Below are positions 56,707 through 64,000 of a DNA stretch of 64,000 bases, piece after piece (the first letter of the stretch is position 1; every line of letters begins with the position of its first letter). A program made the position numbers and the translations under genes. This stretch comes from Rhizobium sp. ZPR4. GTDB taxonomy: Bacteria > Pseudomonadota > Alphaproteobacteria > Rhizobiales > Rhizobiaceae. Where the stretch lies: assembly GCF_040215725.1 (NCBI RefSeq), contig NZ_CP157967.1:434001-498000 (forward strand), in the 5' to 3' direction. The notes beneath the pieces are model-generated. The model did no database searches. It saw nothing but the letters and a program-made list of their open reading frames with translations, and had not been told where the DNA came from.

Positions 56707-56862
56707 GAGCTTTCCTGGCCGTGATAGTGCCGTTCGAGGCTTGTAAGCTATAGAAAACCACTTCTAGTAGCTTGAGCGTAGCGTTTCAAACCTCTGCCTT
56801 TGGTGAAGAACATGACTCCTGGGGTCGAATAGGCAGAAGAGCGCTTGAAAAAGGAGGGTTCA

Positions 56863-57408
56863 TTGTCGTCGCCAATTCTCGAGGGTCGCAACGTCAGGCT
56901 CCGCCCGCCATGTTCCGACGACGCCGATACGCGCTTCGCTCTGGGCACGAATGCCGAGATCGCAGAAATGTATGGGGTCGACAAAGAGGACATCAAGCCC
57001 ATCACCCGGGAGGGAGCGGTCAGTTGGGTGCAGCGGTTCGCCGATCGCCCGCATGCCTGGGTCATCGAAATCAACGGTGTCTTTGCCGGTGAAATCAGAT
57101 TGGACAACGTCAATCCGCAGGACAAGCGCGCGACGATGGCGATCGGTATCAGCAATCCGGCCTTGCTTGGCAAAGGCTTTGGCACTGAGGCCATTATTCT
57201 CCTGCTGCGTCACGCTTTCGGCGAGATGGGACTGCACCGCATCGGAATACGCGTGCTTGCCTACAACAAGCGCGCCATCCGTGCCTATGAGAAATGCGGC
57301 TTTGTGGTCGAGGGCAGGGAGCGGGAAACCGCTTACGTCAACGGCCGCTGGTACGACGACATAATGATGGGTCTGTTGGATTACGAGTTTTCGCCACCTC
57401 CTCTTTGA
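56863..57408 (+). CDS. GNAT acetyltransferase, RimJ/RimL type
   Basis: A 181-residue N-acetyltransferase. Signature segments: LEGRNVRLRPP, IGISNPALLGKGFGTEAIILLLRHAF (acetyl-CoA loop) and GLHRIGIRVLAYNKRAIRAYEKCGF. The TTG start at 56863 is chosen because AAAGGAGG stands before it; the upstream TTG at 56845 lacks one. The gene ends FSPPPL-stop, and its last codons with the TGA lie inside the second copy of the GC-rich repeat. Substrate unknown. Confidence 0.85.
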   Translation: MSSPILEGRNVRLRPPCSDDADTRFALGTNAEIAEMYGVDKEDIKPITREGAVSWVQRFADRPHAWVIEINGVFAGEIRLDNVNPQDKRATMAIGISNPALLGKGFGTEAIILLLRHAFGEMGLHRIGIRVLAYNKRAIRAYEKCGFVVEGRERETAYVNGRWYDDIMMGLLDYEFSPPPL

Positions 57409-57510
57409 GGAGGAGGTGGAGCGGAACGCGCGGGTGGGGATGACCTATGAGTGCGGGGAGGCATCACCCCATCCTGGAGCGTTGCTCCGCCCCCTCAAGA
57501 GGAGGGTGAG
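57395..57510. repeat. GC-rich palindromic repeat, copy B
   Basis: Begins CACCTCCTC-TTTGAG-GAGGAGGTG, an exact nine-base stem, then GCGGGTGGGGATGACC and GAGTGCGGGGAGG, with a further ACCCC/GGGT stem near the end. It shares the motif order with copy A. The acetyltransferase stop codon (57406-57408) sits in the loop of the first hairpin. Confidence 0.75.
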
Positions 57511-57526
57511 GACGGCCAGCTTTCGC

Positions 57527-58279
57527 TCATGTCGTTGGTTGACGTTGCCGCGCCATCTGGAGAGCCTGTAAATTCGGCTTGAGATAGGGTGGCGACCAGA
57601 TCACGAAGCCCGTTAAAAGTCCGGCGATGAATATAATCTTGGCAATCACCGCGAAAATCGTTCCGAGCAGGCCTGTCCAAAAAAGGGCTTGATGAGGGCC
57701 GTGGCGAGATTCAATCACGTCATAGAATAGGTGTCCGCCATCGAGCGGAAACGCCGGCAACAGATTTACGACACACCAGATGAGATTCAGCACGCCGAGC
57801 CACTGAAGAGCCCGGCAAAACGGCGGTACCGCCATGGGCGGCGGCACAGTCCAGGGACTTTCGGGGGTTGGGACGAAGGGTACTGCCGTGTCTGGCATGG
57901 CAACATAATATGCCGACAGAAGCGCAAGCGCGATCAGGAGGTTTGCGGCTGGCCCCGCGATCGTAATCAAACGCGCTTCAGTTCGTGTAATATCGCCGCT
58001 TTCCAAAATTGCCTCGCCGCCACCGGCATGCAGGCGTATCAGTGTCGGTTTGCAGCCGAGATAACGGGCCGTCCCGGCATGTCCAAGTTCGTGAGCCAAT
58101 ACAGATAGGATAATTCCGGGAATGATGATTCCGGCAGTGGCAAGTCCCCCTGCATGAAGCTTGATCCATAGGGGGAAGGTGAGCAGACAAGCAATGATCA
58201 CAATCCCCATATGCATCCAGATCGGTGGTAAACCGCCGATCCGCAATTCTATCCCATCGTTGCGATAGGTGAGCTTCAA
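57527..58279 (-). CDS. Site-2 protease family protein (peptidase M50)
   Basis: A 250-residue intramembrane metalloprotease with about five or six hydrophobic segments. The zinc motif HELGH lies at residues 63-67 in a hydrophobic helix, and the second ligand site is NLLPAFPLDGGHLFY with the conserved Asp. It lacks a PDZ or CBS domain and is close to the short M50 forms. It lies 118 bases from the divergent repeat and 48 bases from ribB on the same strand. Substrate unknown. Confidence 0.92.
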   Translation of the reverse strand: MKLTYRNDGIELRIGGLPPIWMHMGIVIIACLLTFPLWIKLHAGGLATAGIIIPGIILSVLAHELGHAGTARYLGCKPTLIRLHAGGGEAILESGDITRTEARLITIAGPAANLLIALALLSAYYVAMPDTAVPFVPTPESPWTVPPPMAVPPFCRALQWLGVLNLIWCVVNLLPAFPLDGGHLFYDVIESRHGPHQALFWTGLLGTIFAVIAKIIFIAGLLTGFVIWSPPYLKPNLQALQMARQRQPTT

Positions 58280-58327
58280 TGGCTATAAACCTCGCATCCA
58301 GCTTTCTGCTTCCGGACCGGGCAACGA

Positions 58328-59431
58328 TCAGCAGATTTCTGTCGTGGTGATTTTGATGCCGAAGCCTTCAAGCCCGACATAATGTCGCTCGCGGCTGGTG
58401 AGCAGCTTGATCGAGCTGACGCCGAGATCCTTCAGGATTTGCGCGCCGAGGCCGATTTCCAGCCATTCACTGTCTCGCGCCTGTGCCTCGGCATGGCTCT
58501 CGCGCTCGGCCTGACGCGCCTTGCGGCCATTGTCGAAATGACCGACACCGACGGAACCTTCACGCAGGTAGACGATGACGCCGCGGCCTTCCTCGGCGAT
58601 CTTCTTCATGTAGAAATCGACCGGGCGGCGCTTGCCGAACAAATCCTCGGCGACGTTTTCCGGATGCAGGCGCACCGGGATATCGACGCCGTCGCGAATA
58701 TCGCCGAAGACCACGGCGAGATGCTGCATCGGGTCCCAGGGCAGCGAATAGGTATGCGCACGTGCCTTGCCGAACGGCGTTTCGATGTCGAAGCTGGTGC
58801 CGAGCTCGATCAGCGTTTCCTTGCGCTGGCGATAGGCGATGAGATCGGCGACGGAGACGAGCTTCAGGCCGTTTTGCTCGGCGAATTCCACCACCTGCTG
58901 GCCGCGTGTCACCGTGCCGTCGTCATTGACCAACTCGCTGATGACGCCGATCGGCGGTAGGCCGGCAAGCTTGCAGAGGTCGACGGCGGCTTCCGTATGG
59001 CCGGAACGCATCAGCACGCCGCCCTCGCGGGCAACCAGCGGGAAGATATGGCCGGGACGAACGAAATCCGTGGGGCCGACATTCGGATTGGCGAGGTTTC
59101 GAACCGTCAGGGTCCGGTCGTCGGCGGAAATGCCTGTTGTGGTGCCATGCTTGAAATCGACGGAAACGGTGAAGGCCGTCGTATGGGCGGAATCATTTTC
59201 CGCCACCATGGCGTTGAGGTTCAGCCGCTTGGCTTCCTCGCGCGGCATCGGCGTGCAGACGATGCCGGAAGTGTGCCGGACGATGAAGGCCATCTTTTCC
59301 GGCGTGCAGTGAACGGCGGCAACGATGAGGTCGCCTTCGTTCTCGCGGTCGTTATCGTCCATGACGACGACGATCTCGCCAGCTTCGAAAGCCCGGATGG
59401 CATCGACAACGCGCTTCTGGTCGTAAGACAT
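58328..59431 (-). CDS. ribB: 3,4-dihydroxy-2-butanone-4-phosphate synthase with degenerate RibA domain
   Basis: Riboflavin pathway enzyme that makes the four-carbon precursor from ribulose-5-phosphate. Residues 1-200 form RibB, with the acidic loop DDNDRENEGD (25-34) and the HTEAAVDLCKLAG segment. Residues 210-367 resemble GTP cyclohydrolase II, but the zinc Cys triad is missing: the site reads RLHPENVAEDLFGKRRPVDFY. The C-terminal half is therefore probably inactive for GTP hydrolysis. It lies 10 bases from aroC on the same strand. Confidence 0.94.
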   Translation of the reverse strand: MSYDQKRVVDAIRAFEAGEIVVVMDDNDRENEGDLIVAAVHCTPEKMAFIVRHTSGIVCTPMPREEAKRLNLNAMVAENDSAHTTAFTVSVDFKHGTTTGISADDRTLTVRNLANPNVGPTDFVRPGHIFPLVAREGGVLMRSGHTEAAVDLCKLAGLPPIGVISELVNDDGTVTRGQQVVEFAEQNGLKLVSVADLIAYRQRKETLIELGTSFDIETPFGKARAHTYSLPWDPMQHLAVVFGDIRDGVDIPVRLHPENVAEDLFGKRRPVDFYMKKIAEEGRGVIVYLREGSVGVGHFDNGRKARQAERESHAEAQARDSEWLEIGLGAQILKDLGVSSIKLLTSRERHYVGLEGFGIKITTTEIC

Positions 59432-59441
59432 TTCGAAGTTC

Positions 59442-60539
59442 CTACCTCTGCTGGCCGGTCTGGCCGCGATCCCTCAGATAATGGTCGGCAACGGCGCAGG
59501 CGACCATCGCCTCGCCGATCGGCACAGCGCGAATGCCGACGCATGGATCGTGGCGGCCCTTGGTACGCACATCGACATTGTTGCCATCGGCATCGATCGA
59601 CTGGCGTTCCGTCAGGATCGAGGAGGTTGGCTTGATGGCGAAGCGTGCGACGATCGGCTCGCCCGTGGAAATGCCGCCCAGGATGCCCCCGGCATGATTG
59701 GATAAGAAGATGCGCTTGCCGTCATTGCCCATGCGCATCGCATCGGCATTTTCCTCGCCGGTCAACTCGGCAGAGGCGAAGCCCTCACCGATCTCGACGC
59801 CCTTGACGGCATTGATCGACATCAGCAGCGAAGCGATATCCTGATCGAGCTTGCCATAGATCGGGGCACCGAGACCAGCCGGCACGCCTTCGGCCACGAC
59901 TTCGACGACGGCGCCGATCGAGGAGCCCGCCTTGCGGATGCCGTCGAGATACTCTTCCCATACCGGCACGATCTCAGGATCGGGCGCGAAGAACGGGTTC
60001 TGATCCACTTCAGCCCAGTCCCAGTTGGCGCGGTTGATCTTGTGCTTGCCGATCTGCACCAGCGCGCCGCGGATGGTCGCGCCGGGTACCACGAGGCGGG
60101 CGATGCCGCCGGCAGCAACGCGTGCGGCCGTTTCGCGGGCCGACGAGCGACCGCCGCCACGATAGTCGCGAATGCCGTATTTGACGTCATAGGTATAGTC
60201 GGCATGGCCGGGGCGGTAGCGCCGAGCGATTTCGCCGTAATCCTTCGAGCGCTGGTCGGTATTCTCGATCAGCATCGAGATCGGCGTGCCGGTCGAGATC
60301 ATCGTCTCGCCATCCTCATCGAACATCACGCCCGACAGAACCTTGACGAGATCGTCCTCACGCCGCTGCGTCACGAAGCGCGATTGCCCCGGCTTGCGCT
60401 TGTCGAGCCAGGTCTGAATGTCTTCCAGCTTGAAGCGGAGCCCGGGAGGGCAGCCGTCTACGATGCAGCCGAGCGCCGGGCCATGGCTTTCGCCCCAGGT
60501 GGTGACGCGGAAAAGGTGACCGAATGTATTGTGCGACAT
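59442..60539 (-). CDS. aroC: Chorismate synthase
   Basis: Last step of the shikimate pathway: FMN-dependent conversion of EPSP to chorismate. The 365 residues show [11 protein letters not shown], the [17 protein letters not shown] region (read [15 protein letters not shown]) and [10 protein letters not shown] near the end. The ATG at 60539 gives the family N-terminus [10 protein letters not shown]; a longer frame to 60617 adds an unrelated leader. It shares a strand and short spacing with ribB. It uses the product of the aroA at 3105, although the two are far apart here. Confidence 0.96.
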   Translation of the reverse strand: MSHNTFGHLFRVTTWGESHGPALGCIVDGCPPGLRFKLEDIQTWLDKRKPGQSRFVTQRREDDLVKVLSGVMFDEDGETMISTGTPISMLIENTDQRSKDYGEIARRYRPGHADYTYDVKYGIRDYRGGGRSSARETAARVAAGGIARLVVPGATIRGALVQIGKHKINRANWDWAEVDQNPFFAPDPEIVPVWEEYLDGIRKAGSSIGAVVEVVAEGVPAGLGAPIYGKLDQDIASLLMSINAVKGVEIGEGFASAELTGEENADAMRMGNDGKRIFLSNHAGGILGGISTGEPIVARFAIKPTSSILTERQSIDADGNNVDVRTKGRHDPCVGIRAVPIGEAMVACAVADHYLRDRGQTGQQR

Positions 60540-60914
60540 GGAAAACGACCGGTTTGCTGCAGCCTGTCGTGCAGGCTGCGTCTTGTCTCTTGCAATTTCG
60601 GCCCACTCATAGAGCATGACGCCGAAAAGTGTAAGCGGTTTTCGGGCGACATCATGCTCTACCTATTTGATTCCAGTGCCGGATGCCGGCAAGATAAAAT
60701 CTTTCTTTCTAGCTGCGCGGAAACGGCTGTCGCAGCTTTCGTCTGCCGCTTCATCATCATGGTAAACAAAGATTAATCCGCGCTGTGGATTGTGACGATG
60801 CATTCACCAATTGGGCGAGCGAAGCCATTATTGGGGGCAACTTCCGCCATATTCGACGTGTTTTCTACATCGCAATAAGAAATGAAAAGCAAATTGACCT
60901 GAAGGGTGACGACG
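60540..60914. other. Divergent aroC-DUF1344 intergenic region
   Basis: A 375-base spacer containing the palindromic element at 60611-60660 and the two divergent promoters. Apart from the repeat no feature was recognised. Confidence 0.5.
60611..60660. repeat. Rhizobial palindromic element, single module
   Basis: AGAGCATGACGCCGAAAAG ... GGCGACATCATGCTCT repeats the first module of the element at 18752 with few differences; the second module is missing. Confidence 0.8.
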
Positions 60915-61175
60915 ATGCGCTTCTTTGTAGCGACGCTTTTGGCCACGGCAAGCCTGCTTGCTCCTGTCGCGGGCTTTGCCGAAAGCGCGGATGTCGAGGC
61001 AGTCATCAAGAAGGTCGACACGAAGAATTTCAACATCACTCTGGATGATGGCAAGAGCTATCAGGTGCCCGAGGATTTCGATTTCAGCGGCTTGCAGGCC
61101 GGTGTGAAGGTCGTGGTCTTCTATACGGAAGTCGACGGCAAGCGCGTCGTCAACGACCTCGATATCGTCCAGTAA
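60915..61175 (+). CDS. DUF1344 family secreted protein
   Basis: An 86-residue protein with a signal peptide (RFFVATLLATASLLAPVAGFA, cleavage near residue 22) and a short mature domain that reads SADVEAVIKKVDTKNFNITLDDGKSYQVPEDFDF. This small beta-rich fold is known as DUF1344 in Rhizobiales. The ATG at 60915 is used with GAAGGG upstream. Function unknown; probably periplasmic. Confidence 0.85.
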   Translation: MRFFVATLLATASLLAPVAGFAESADVEAVIKKVDTKNFNITLDDGKSYQVPEDFDFSGLQAGVKVVVFYTEVDGKRVVNDLDIVQ

Positions 61176-61177
61176 CT

Positions 61178-61283
61178 AGAGCATGTCGCGCAAAGGTGCG
61201 CAGCGGTTTTGCGATGGCGATATGCATAAAATCGAGGATCTAAAGTGTTAGAAGCGAATCTGAAGGATCGCGATGCGCTTTAG
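61178..61283. repeat. RIME-like mosaic element
   Basis: About 106 bases, starting AGAGCATGTCGCGCAAAGG, with an internal AAAATCGAGGATCTAAAG and ending CGCGATGCGCTTTAG. It contains two palindromic modules and fits the roughly 108-base RIME1 type as I recall. It begins three bases after the DUF1344 stop. Confidence 0.75.
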
Positions 61284-61394
61284 TGGTGCCGCCGCACAGC
61301 GGGCGGTCTTGGGCAGGTTTTTTGCCTTCAAAGTGATTGTTCTTCTTCGCTCGCTCCCAAACCACGCAGCCATCCGCGCCTAGTCGGGAACCGT

Positions 61395-61991
61395 CTACAT
61401 CCAGCCGATGATCCTCATCTGCGGATCGACCTTTAGAATCTGGTCCTGATGGATCGGGATTTCCGCCGCCTCTTCCTTTTCGACATCGCCTATCAGACGG
61501 AACAGTGTGCGGATGACGCCGCCATGTGTGACGCAGACTGTGGGGCGATCGACCGATGCCAGCCATGAGCCGACGCGCCAGGAGAGGATTTCGTAGCTTT
61601 CGGCGTCATCGCCAGGCGGGATGAAGTCCCATTTGTTCGCTTTGCGCTCGGCAAGCCGGTCCGGCGCCGTCGCTTTCAATTCCTTGAGTGTAAAGCCTTC
61701 CCAGGCGCCGAATGACAGCTCGACGAGCCTTTCGTCCGTGCGATAATCCTTGGGTGGCAGGCCCATGGCATCGCGTGCGATTTCCATGGTTTCGCGCGTG
61801 CGCCGCAAGGGGCTGGCGACGAAATCGAAGGGTCGGTTTTCGAAGGCGAGGATTTCGGCGAGATCGATGCCGTTCTGCCGCGCCTGTTCGCGGCCGACGG
61901 CGTTGAGATCGATGTCCTTCTGCCCCTGCAGGCGGCGCTCGGCATTCCAGTCGGTCTGACCGTGACGTATCACATAGAGGATGGGCGACAC
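61395..61991 (-). CDS. Histidine phosphatase superfamily protein
   Basis: A 198-residue phosphatase of the phosphoglycerate mutase-like fold. The catalytic motif RHGQTDWN lies at residues 9-16, and CVTHGGVIRTLFRL carries the second His near 153. EL-F-GxWEGF (VELSFGAWEGFTL) holds the acidic catalytic region. It is likely a broad-specificity phosphatase rather than a glycolytic mutase. It lies 17 bases from fabI on the same strand. Confidence 0.92.
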   Translation of the reverse strand: MSPILYVIRHGQTDWNAERRLQGQKDIDLNAVGREQARQNGIDLAEILAFENRPFDFVASPLRRTRETMEIARDAMGLPPKDYRTDERLVELSFGAWEGFTLKELKATAPDRLAERKANKWDFIPPGDDAESYEILSWRVGSWLASVDRPTVCVTHGGVIRTLFRLIGDVEKEEAAEIPIHQDQILKVDPQMRIIGWM

Positions 61992-62008
61992 GGTCAGCTT
62001 CCTGTTGA

Positions 62009-62827
62009 TCAGTCCTTTGCGACGGAAATGTCAGGCGCGTCTACCGCCTTCATGCCGACGGTGTGGTAGCCGGAGTCGACGTGATGGATTTCGCCGGTAA
62101 CGGCCGTCGACAGATCGGACAGCAGATAGAGCGCGGAATTGCCGACTTCGTCGATCGTGACGGTCCGCTTCAGCGGCGCGTTATATTCGTTCCACTTCAG
62201 GATGTAGCGGAAGTCGCCGATGCCGGAGGCTGCGAGCGTCTTGATCGGGCCTGCCGAGATCGCGTTGACGCGGATGCCGCGGCTGCCGAGGTCGACTGCG
62301 AGGTAGCGCACGCTTGCTTCGAGAGCAGCCTTGGCGACGCCCATGACGTTGTAGTGCGGCATGACCTTCTCTGCACCATAATAGGTGAGGGTGATCATCG
62401 AGCCGCCGTCATTCATGATTCGCTCGGCGCGCTGTGCAACTGCCGTGAAGGAATAGACGGAGATGTCCATCGTCTTCGTGAAGTTGTCGCGGCTGGTGTC
62501 GAGGTAACGGCCGGTCAGCTCGTCCTTGTCGGAAAACGCAATGGCGTGCACGACGAAGTCGATCTTGCCCCATTTCGCCTCCAGCGTGTCGATGACGGCA
62601 TCGATCGTTGCCGGCTCGGTCACGTCGCAATGGCCGGCCATGAAGGCGCCGAGTTCCTGAGCAAGCGGCTCGACGCGCTTCTTCAGGGCATCGCCCTGCC
62701 ACGTCAATGCGATTTCGGCTCCGGCATCCGAACAGGCCTTGGCAATACCCCACGCTATCGAACGGTTGTTTGCTACGCCGAGGATGACGCCGCGCTTGCC
62801 TGCCATGAGGCCAGTGGATTGAGCCAT
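62009..62827 (-). CDS. fabI: Enoyl-[acyl-carrier-protein] reductase (NADH)
   Basis: Reduces enoyl-ACP in the last step of fatty-acid elongation. The 272 residues have LGVANNRSIAWGIAKA (NAD binding), LTYYGAEKVMPHYNVMGVAKAALE with the Tyr-x6-Lys active-site arrangement, and the GIRVNAISAGPIKTLAASGI loop. Related FabI1 and FabI2 paralogs occur in rhizobia; this copy cannot be told apart. It shares the strand and a short spacer with the phosphatase gene. Confidence 0.96.
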   Translation of the reverse strand: MAQSTGLMAGKRGVILGVANNRSIAWGIAKACSDAGAEIALTWQGDALKKRVEPLAQELGAFMAGHCDVTEPATIDAVIDTLEAKWGKIDFVVHAIAFSDKDELTGRYLDTSRDNFTKTMDISVYSFTAVAQRAERIMNDGGSMITLTYYGAEKVMPHYNVMGVAKAALEASVRYLAVDLGSRGIRVNAISAGPIKTLAASGIGDFRYILKWNEYNAPLKRTVTIDEVGNSALYLLSDLSTAVTGEIHHVDSGYHTVGMKAVDAPDISVAKD

Positions 62828-62949
62828 ATTCTGCTCCCTTGAACTTTCGAATGACCCTGCCTATGGCATAGGCCGTTCCCCTGTTCAAGCATCGTAAAGA
62901 TCATCAACTGTTAGGGATCGTAACAAAGGGTGCTGTTGTCACCAAAATT

Positions 62950-64000
62950 TCACAGGAAAAGCCCTTCACGCATGCTGCGCATGAGATCCGTGACCTTGTC
63001 GTCGGGTTTTTCCCACAGCATCAACCGTAATTCGACTATGAGATCACCCTTTCCGCCATTGCCGTCGGGCAGGCCCTCCCCGGAAATGCGCACGATCTGA
63101 TCCGAACCGGACCAGGCCGGCACCGTGATCCTGACCGGCCCGTTCAATCCTTCTACCATGGTCTCGCAGCCAAGGACCGCATTCTCGATGGTCACGGGCA
63201 ATATCGTGCGCACATCGCTGCCGTCGAGCGTGAAGCGTCCGTCGGTCGACAGATGAACGGTGACGGCGACATCACCGCGCAGCATTCCGGCGAGCTTCAG
63301 TCCCTGGCCCTTCAGGTGAAGGACCTGGCCATTGGAGATATCCGTCGTCGCCTGGAAGCGCGCCTCGCGGTTGTCGGGCAACGGAACGGTGATCCAGCGG
63401 CTCTTCAGCATGTCGTCAAGCGTTACCGTGGCTTCGGCGGCGACCTCCGGGGTTTTTTCCGGCGGCTTTTCGGGCGCATTGCTGCCCGTGATGCGTCGCA
63501 CCAGGGAGCCGAGGATGCCGAATGCGGAGCGCGAGCCGGCCGAGGCTGTTGCCAGTTGCTCTTCTTCCATCTGCGTCTCTTCCGGTGCCGCGGTATTGGG
63601 TTGATCCTGCGGCTTTTCGGTCTGCTGCGCGCTGGCTTCCGCGGCGGTGGCTTGTGCCTGCTGTGCCTGGCCGGTCTTCACTCCGAAAATGCGCTCGACC
63701 ATATCTTCAGGAGATTCGGCGGCATTACTCCTCTGGCCGGATGCGGCGGACGCGGCTGCCTTGCGGGCATTGGCCCTAGCGAGCTCCTCCATGATCTTAT
63801 CGGCATTGGCGCGTGCTGCCTTGGCCCTCTCGGCGGCCTCGCGCGCCGCCTGTCGCTGCTGCATGATCGTCTGTTCCCGGCTTTGGCCCTTTGCCTCGGC
63901 CATTTGGGTGATCTGATCGTAGCGGCTGCGCTTCTGCGGGTCCTTCAGCGTCTCATAGGCACGGCCGATTTCAGCAAAGCGCTCCGACGCCGTCGGATCG
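62950..64000 (-). CDS. DnaJ-like chaperone, truncated by the window end
   Basis: The start lies beyond the window. Reading in from the edge gives the last part of a J domain (SERFAEIGRAYETLKDP, then RYDQ), so the first part with the HPD motif is outside. A long Ala/Gln/Arg-rich linker (REQTIMQQRQAAREAAERAK) and the C-terminal substrate-binding domain (ISNGQVLHLKGQGLK, GDVAVTVHLSTDG) follow. There is no zinc-finger domain, so it is a CbpA-type DnaJ. Its stop is at 62950. Confidence 0.88.
   Translation of the reverse strand, partial: DPTASERFAEIGRAYETLKDPQKRSRYDQITQMAEAKGQSREQTIMQQRQAAREAAERAKAARANADKIMEELARANARKAAASAASGQRSNAAESPEDMVERIFGVKTGQAQQAQATAAEASAQQTEKPQDQPNTAAPEETQMEEEQLATASAGSRSAFGILGSLVRRITGSNAPEKPPEKTPEVAAEATVTLDDMLKSRWITVPLPDNREARFQATTDISNGQVLHLKGQGLKLAGMLRGDVAVTVHLSTDGRFTLDGSDVRTILPVTIENAVLGCETMVEGLNGPVRITVPAWSGSDQIVRISGEGLPDGNGGKGDLIVELRLMLWEKPDDKVTDLMRSMREGLFL

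Overview
This 64 kb window is chromosomal housekeeping sequence from an alphaproteobacterium, most likely a Rhizobium or close relative in the Rhizobiaceae. The reasons are high-GC coding bias, rhizobial palindromic intergenic repeats of the RIME type, split glyQ/glyS, a BA14K-type protein, DUF1217 and DUF1344 proteins, a bioMNY biotin transporter, and the neighbourhood ribB, aroC, a phosphatase, fabI and a DnaJ-like gene. About 55 genes are supported. No phage, insertion sequence, CRISPR array, rRNA or tRNA gene was seen.

Layout. 0.1-9.1 kb: S49 peptidase, small membrane protein, then glyQ, lemA, a class I-like aroA, a DUF2207 protein, glyS and a DUF523 protein, all on the + strand. 9.1-20.4 kb: a chemoreceptor, a small secreted protein, purD diverging from tex, cyclopropane fatty acid synthase, a lipoprotein, an OmpV/MipA-like porin, ubiA and an acetyltransferase. 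20.4-31.6 kb: DUF6101, an 838-residue protein made of seven DUF1217-like repeats, a membrane-anchorless FtsK, a MOSC protein diverging from a GntR regulator over a perfect palindrome, an FAD-linked oxidase, a Sua5-type synthase and an unrecognised gene.

31.7-40.8 kb: an ACT-domain protein, a cobalamin riboswitch followed by a Rieske oxygenase and its ferredoxin reductase, a GH25-like protein, a BA14K protein, a ZntB/CorA transporter, and an acyl-CoA dehydrogenase/enoyl-CoA hydratase operon with a LiuR-type palindrome in front. 40.8-51.7 kb: two RNA methyltransferases, a DUF4424 protein, a second chemoreceptor ending in a DWEEF tether, a GAF-GGDEF protein, and dxs, pirin, xseB and a histone-deacetylase-like gene. 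51.9-64 kb: a hotdog protein, bioY/bioN/bioM, a YcaQ-like DNA glycosylase, a dipeptidase, an acetyltransferase between two related repeats, an M50 protease, ribB with a degenerate ribA domain, aroC, DUF1344, a phosphatase, fabI and a truncated DnaJ-family gene.

The most interesting observation is the B12 riboswitch, with a long stem-loop behind it, in front of an oxygenase/reductase pair that looks like a glycine-betaine-type demethylase. Next are the GntR/MOSC palindrome module, the seven-repeat DUF1217 protein, and a class I-like aroA lodged between lemA and its DUF2207 partner.
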